Shown piece by piece: positions 5,131-5,283 of a stretch of 5,283 nt of DNA. The stretch is taken from the NCBI GenBank assembly GCA_049513455.1, contig JBEKWB010000216.1:1-5283 (forward strand), read 5' to 3'. The notes under the pieces are model-generated. The model was not told the origin of the DNA. It searched no databases and saw nothing but the letters and a program-made list of their open reading frames with translations. Within the stretch, counting starts at the first letter, position 1. Each line of letters begins with the position of its first letter. Source of the DNA: Bog-473 sp049513455. Its GTDB lineage: Bacteria; Actinomycetota; Acidimicrobiia; Acidimicrobiales; RAAP-2. Both the position numbers and the translations under genes were made by a program.

Positions 5131-5282
5131 CCACCGTTGGGTATTCATCCTCCGGCGGGGCGGCGAAGAAGAATCTCGACCATTCGAAATTCGACGCCAG
5201 TGAGATAGATCTCAGAACCGTCCGAATGAAAGGCTCGCCGCGCCGCGATGTCGATAGTAAAATCGTCGGTCACGATGGCGGC
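5131..5282 (-). pseudogene. Second KdpE-like response regulator, winged-helix fragment (partial at window edge)
   Basis: The minus strand from 5282 reads VTDDFTIDIAARRAFHSDG, then SEIYLTGVEFRMVEILLRRPAGG and TGA at 5147-5145. This is the linker, N-terminal sheet and first helix of an OmpR/KdpE winged helix (usual pattern LTPTEFRLLEVLVRNPGRLV). Shifted by one base, the homology goes on for a few residues as RMNTQRW (to about 5131), where GRLVTQRQLL is expected. Recognition helix and wing are missing. The receiver domain, if present, is beyond the right edge. The linker differs from the kdpE at 2557-1911, so it is a paralogue and not a fresh duplicate. Confidence 0.7.
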
Positions 5283-5283
5283 C

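Noticed and set aside
5040..5150. Insertion-sequence end at the MerR/KdpE junction
   Set aside because: No terminal inverted repeat, target-site duplication or transposase fragment is visible near the breakpoint.
4865..5203. Plus-strand frame of 112 codons taken as one MerR protein
   Set aside because: Only 4970 to about 5065 is MerR-like in this frame. The start is outside the family N-terminus and the tail is antisense to the KdpE fragment.

Overview
The window looks like chromosomal DNA of a mycothiol-making actinobacterium. The basis is a clear mycothione reductase (the mycothiol redox cycle is confined to Actinobacteria), a small OB-fold protein of the type found beside actinobacterial potassium-uptake genes, GTG/TTG starts and fairly high GC. 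Acidimicrobiia or a related deep lineage would fit the protein style, but this is inference.

Layout: positions 1-95 hold the tail of an unidentified upstream region and a promoter/operator-like stretch. Mycothione reductase (mtr) lies on the + strand at 96-1481. A 429-base convergent intergenic region (1482-1910) contains a strong hairpin and no gene I recognise. The minus strand then carries, in transcription order from right to left, a small OB-fold gene (4587 to 4262, frameshifted), a KdpD-type sensor histidine kinase without the KdpD/USP input domains (4028 to 2535, intact), and its response regulator of the KdpE type (2557 to 1911, broken by an out-of-frame deletion in the DNA-binding domain). 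The kinase and regulator genes overlap by 23 bases, as in a two-component operon. OB-fold protein plus KdpDE-like pair suggests a potassium or ion-homeostasis control locus, but no transporter gene is in the window.

The right-hand 700 bases are mosaic. They hold a GC-rich leader hairpin, an operator-like dyad between divergent units, a possible tiny membrane peptide, a MerR-family regulator remnant with a classical 19-bp-spacer MerR promoter (frameshifted and cut off), and, abutting it on the opposite strand, the start of a winged-helix domain from a second KdpE-like regulator that continues off the right edge.

The main result is a concentration of regulator wreckage around one intact kinase and one intact redox enzyme. 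Four reading frames are interrupted: kdpE, the OB-fold gene, MerR and the second KdpE. Either this is a decaying, rearranged regulatory island, or the assembly has indel errors. The roughly 46-base loss in kdpE and the head-on MerR/KdpE junction are harder to explain as simple base-call errors. I found no RNA gene, CRISPR array, insertion sequence or intact novel system.
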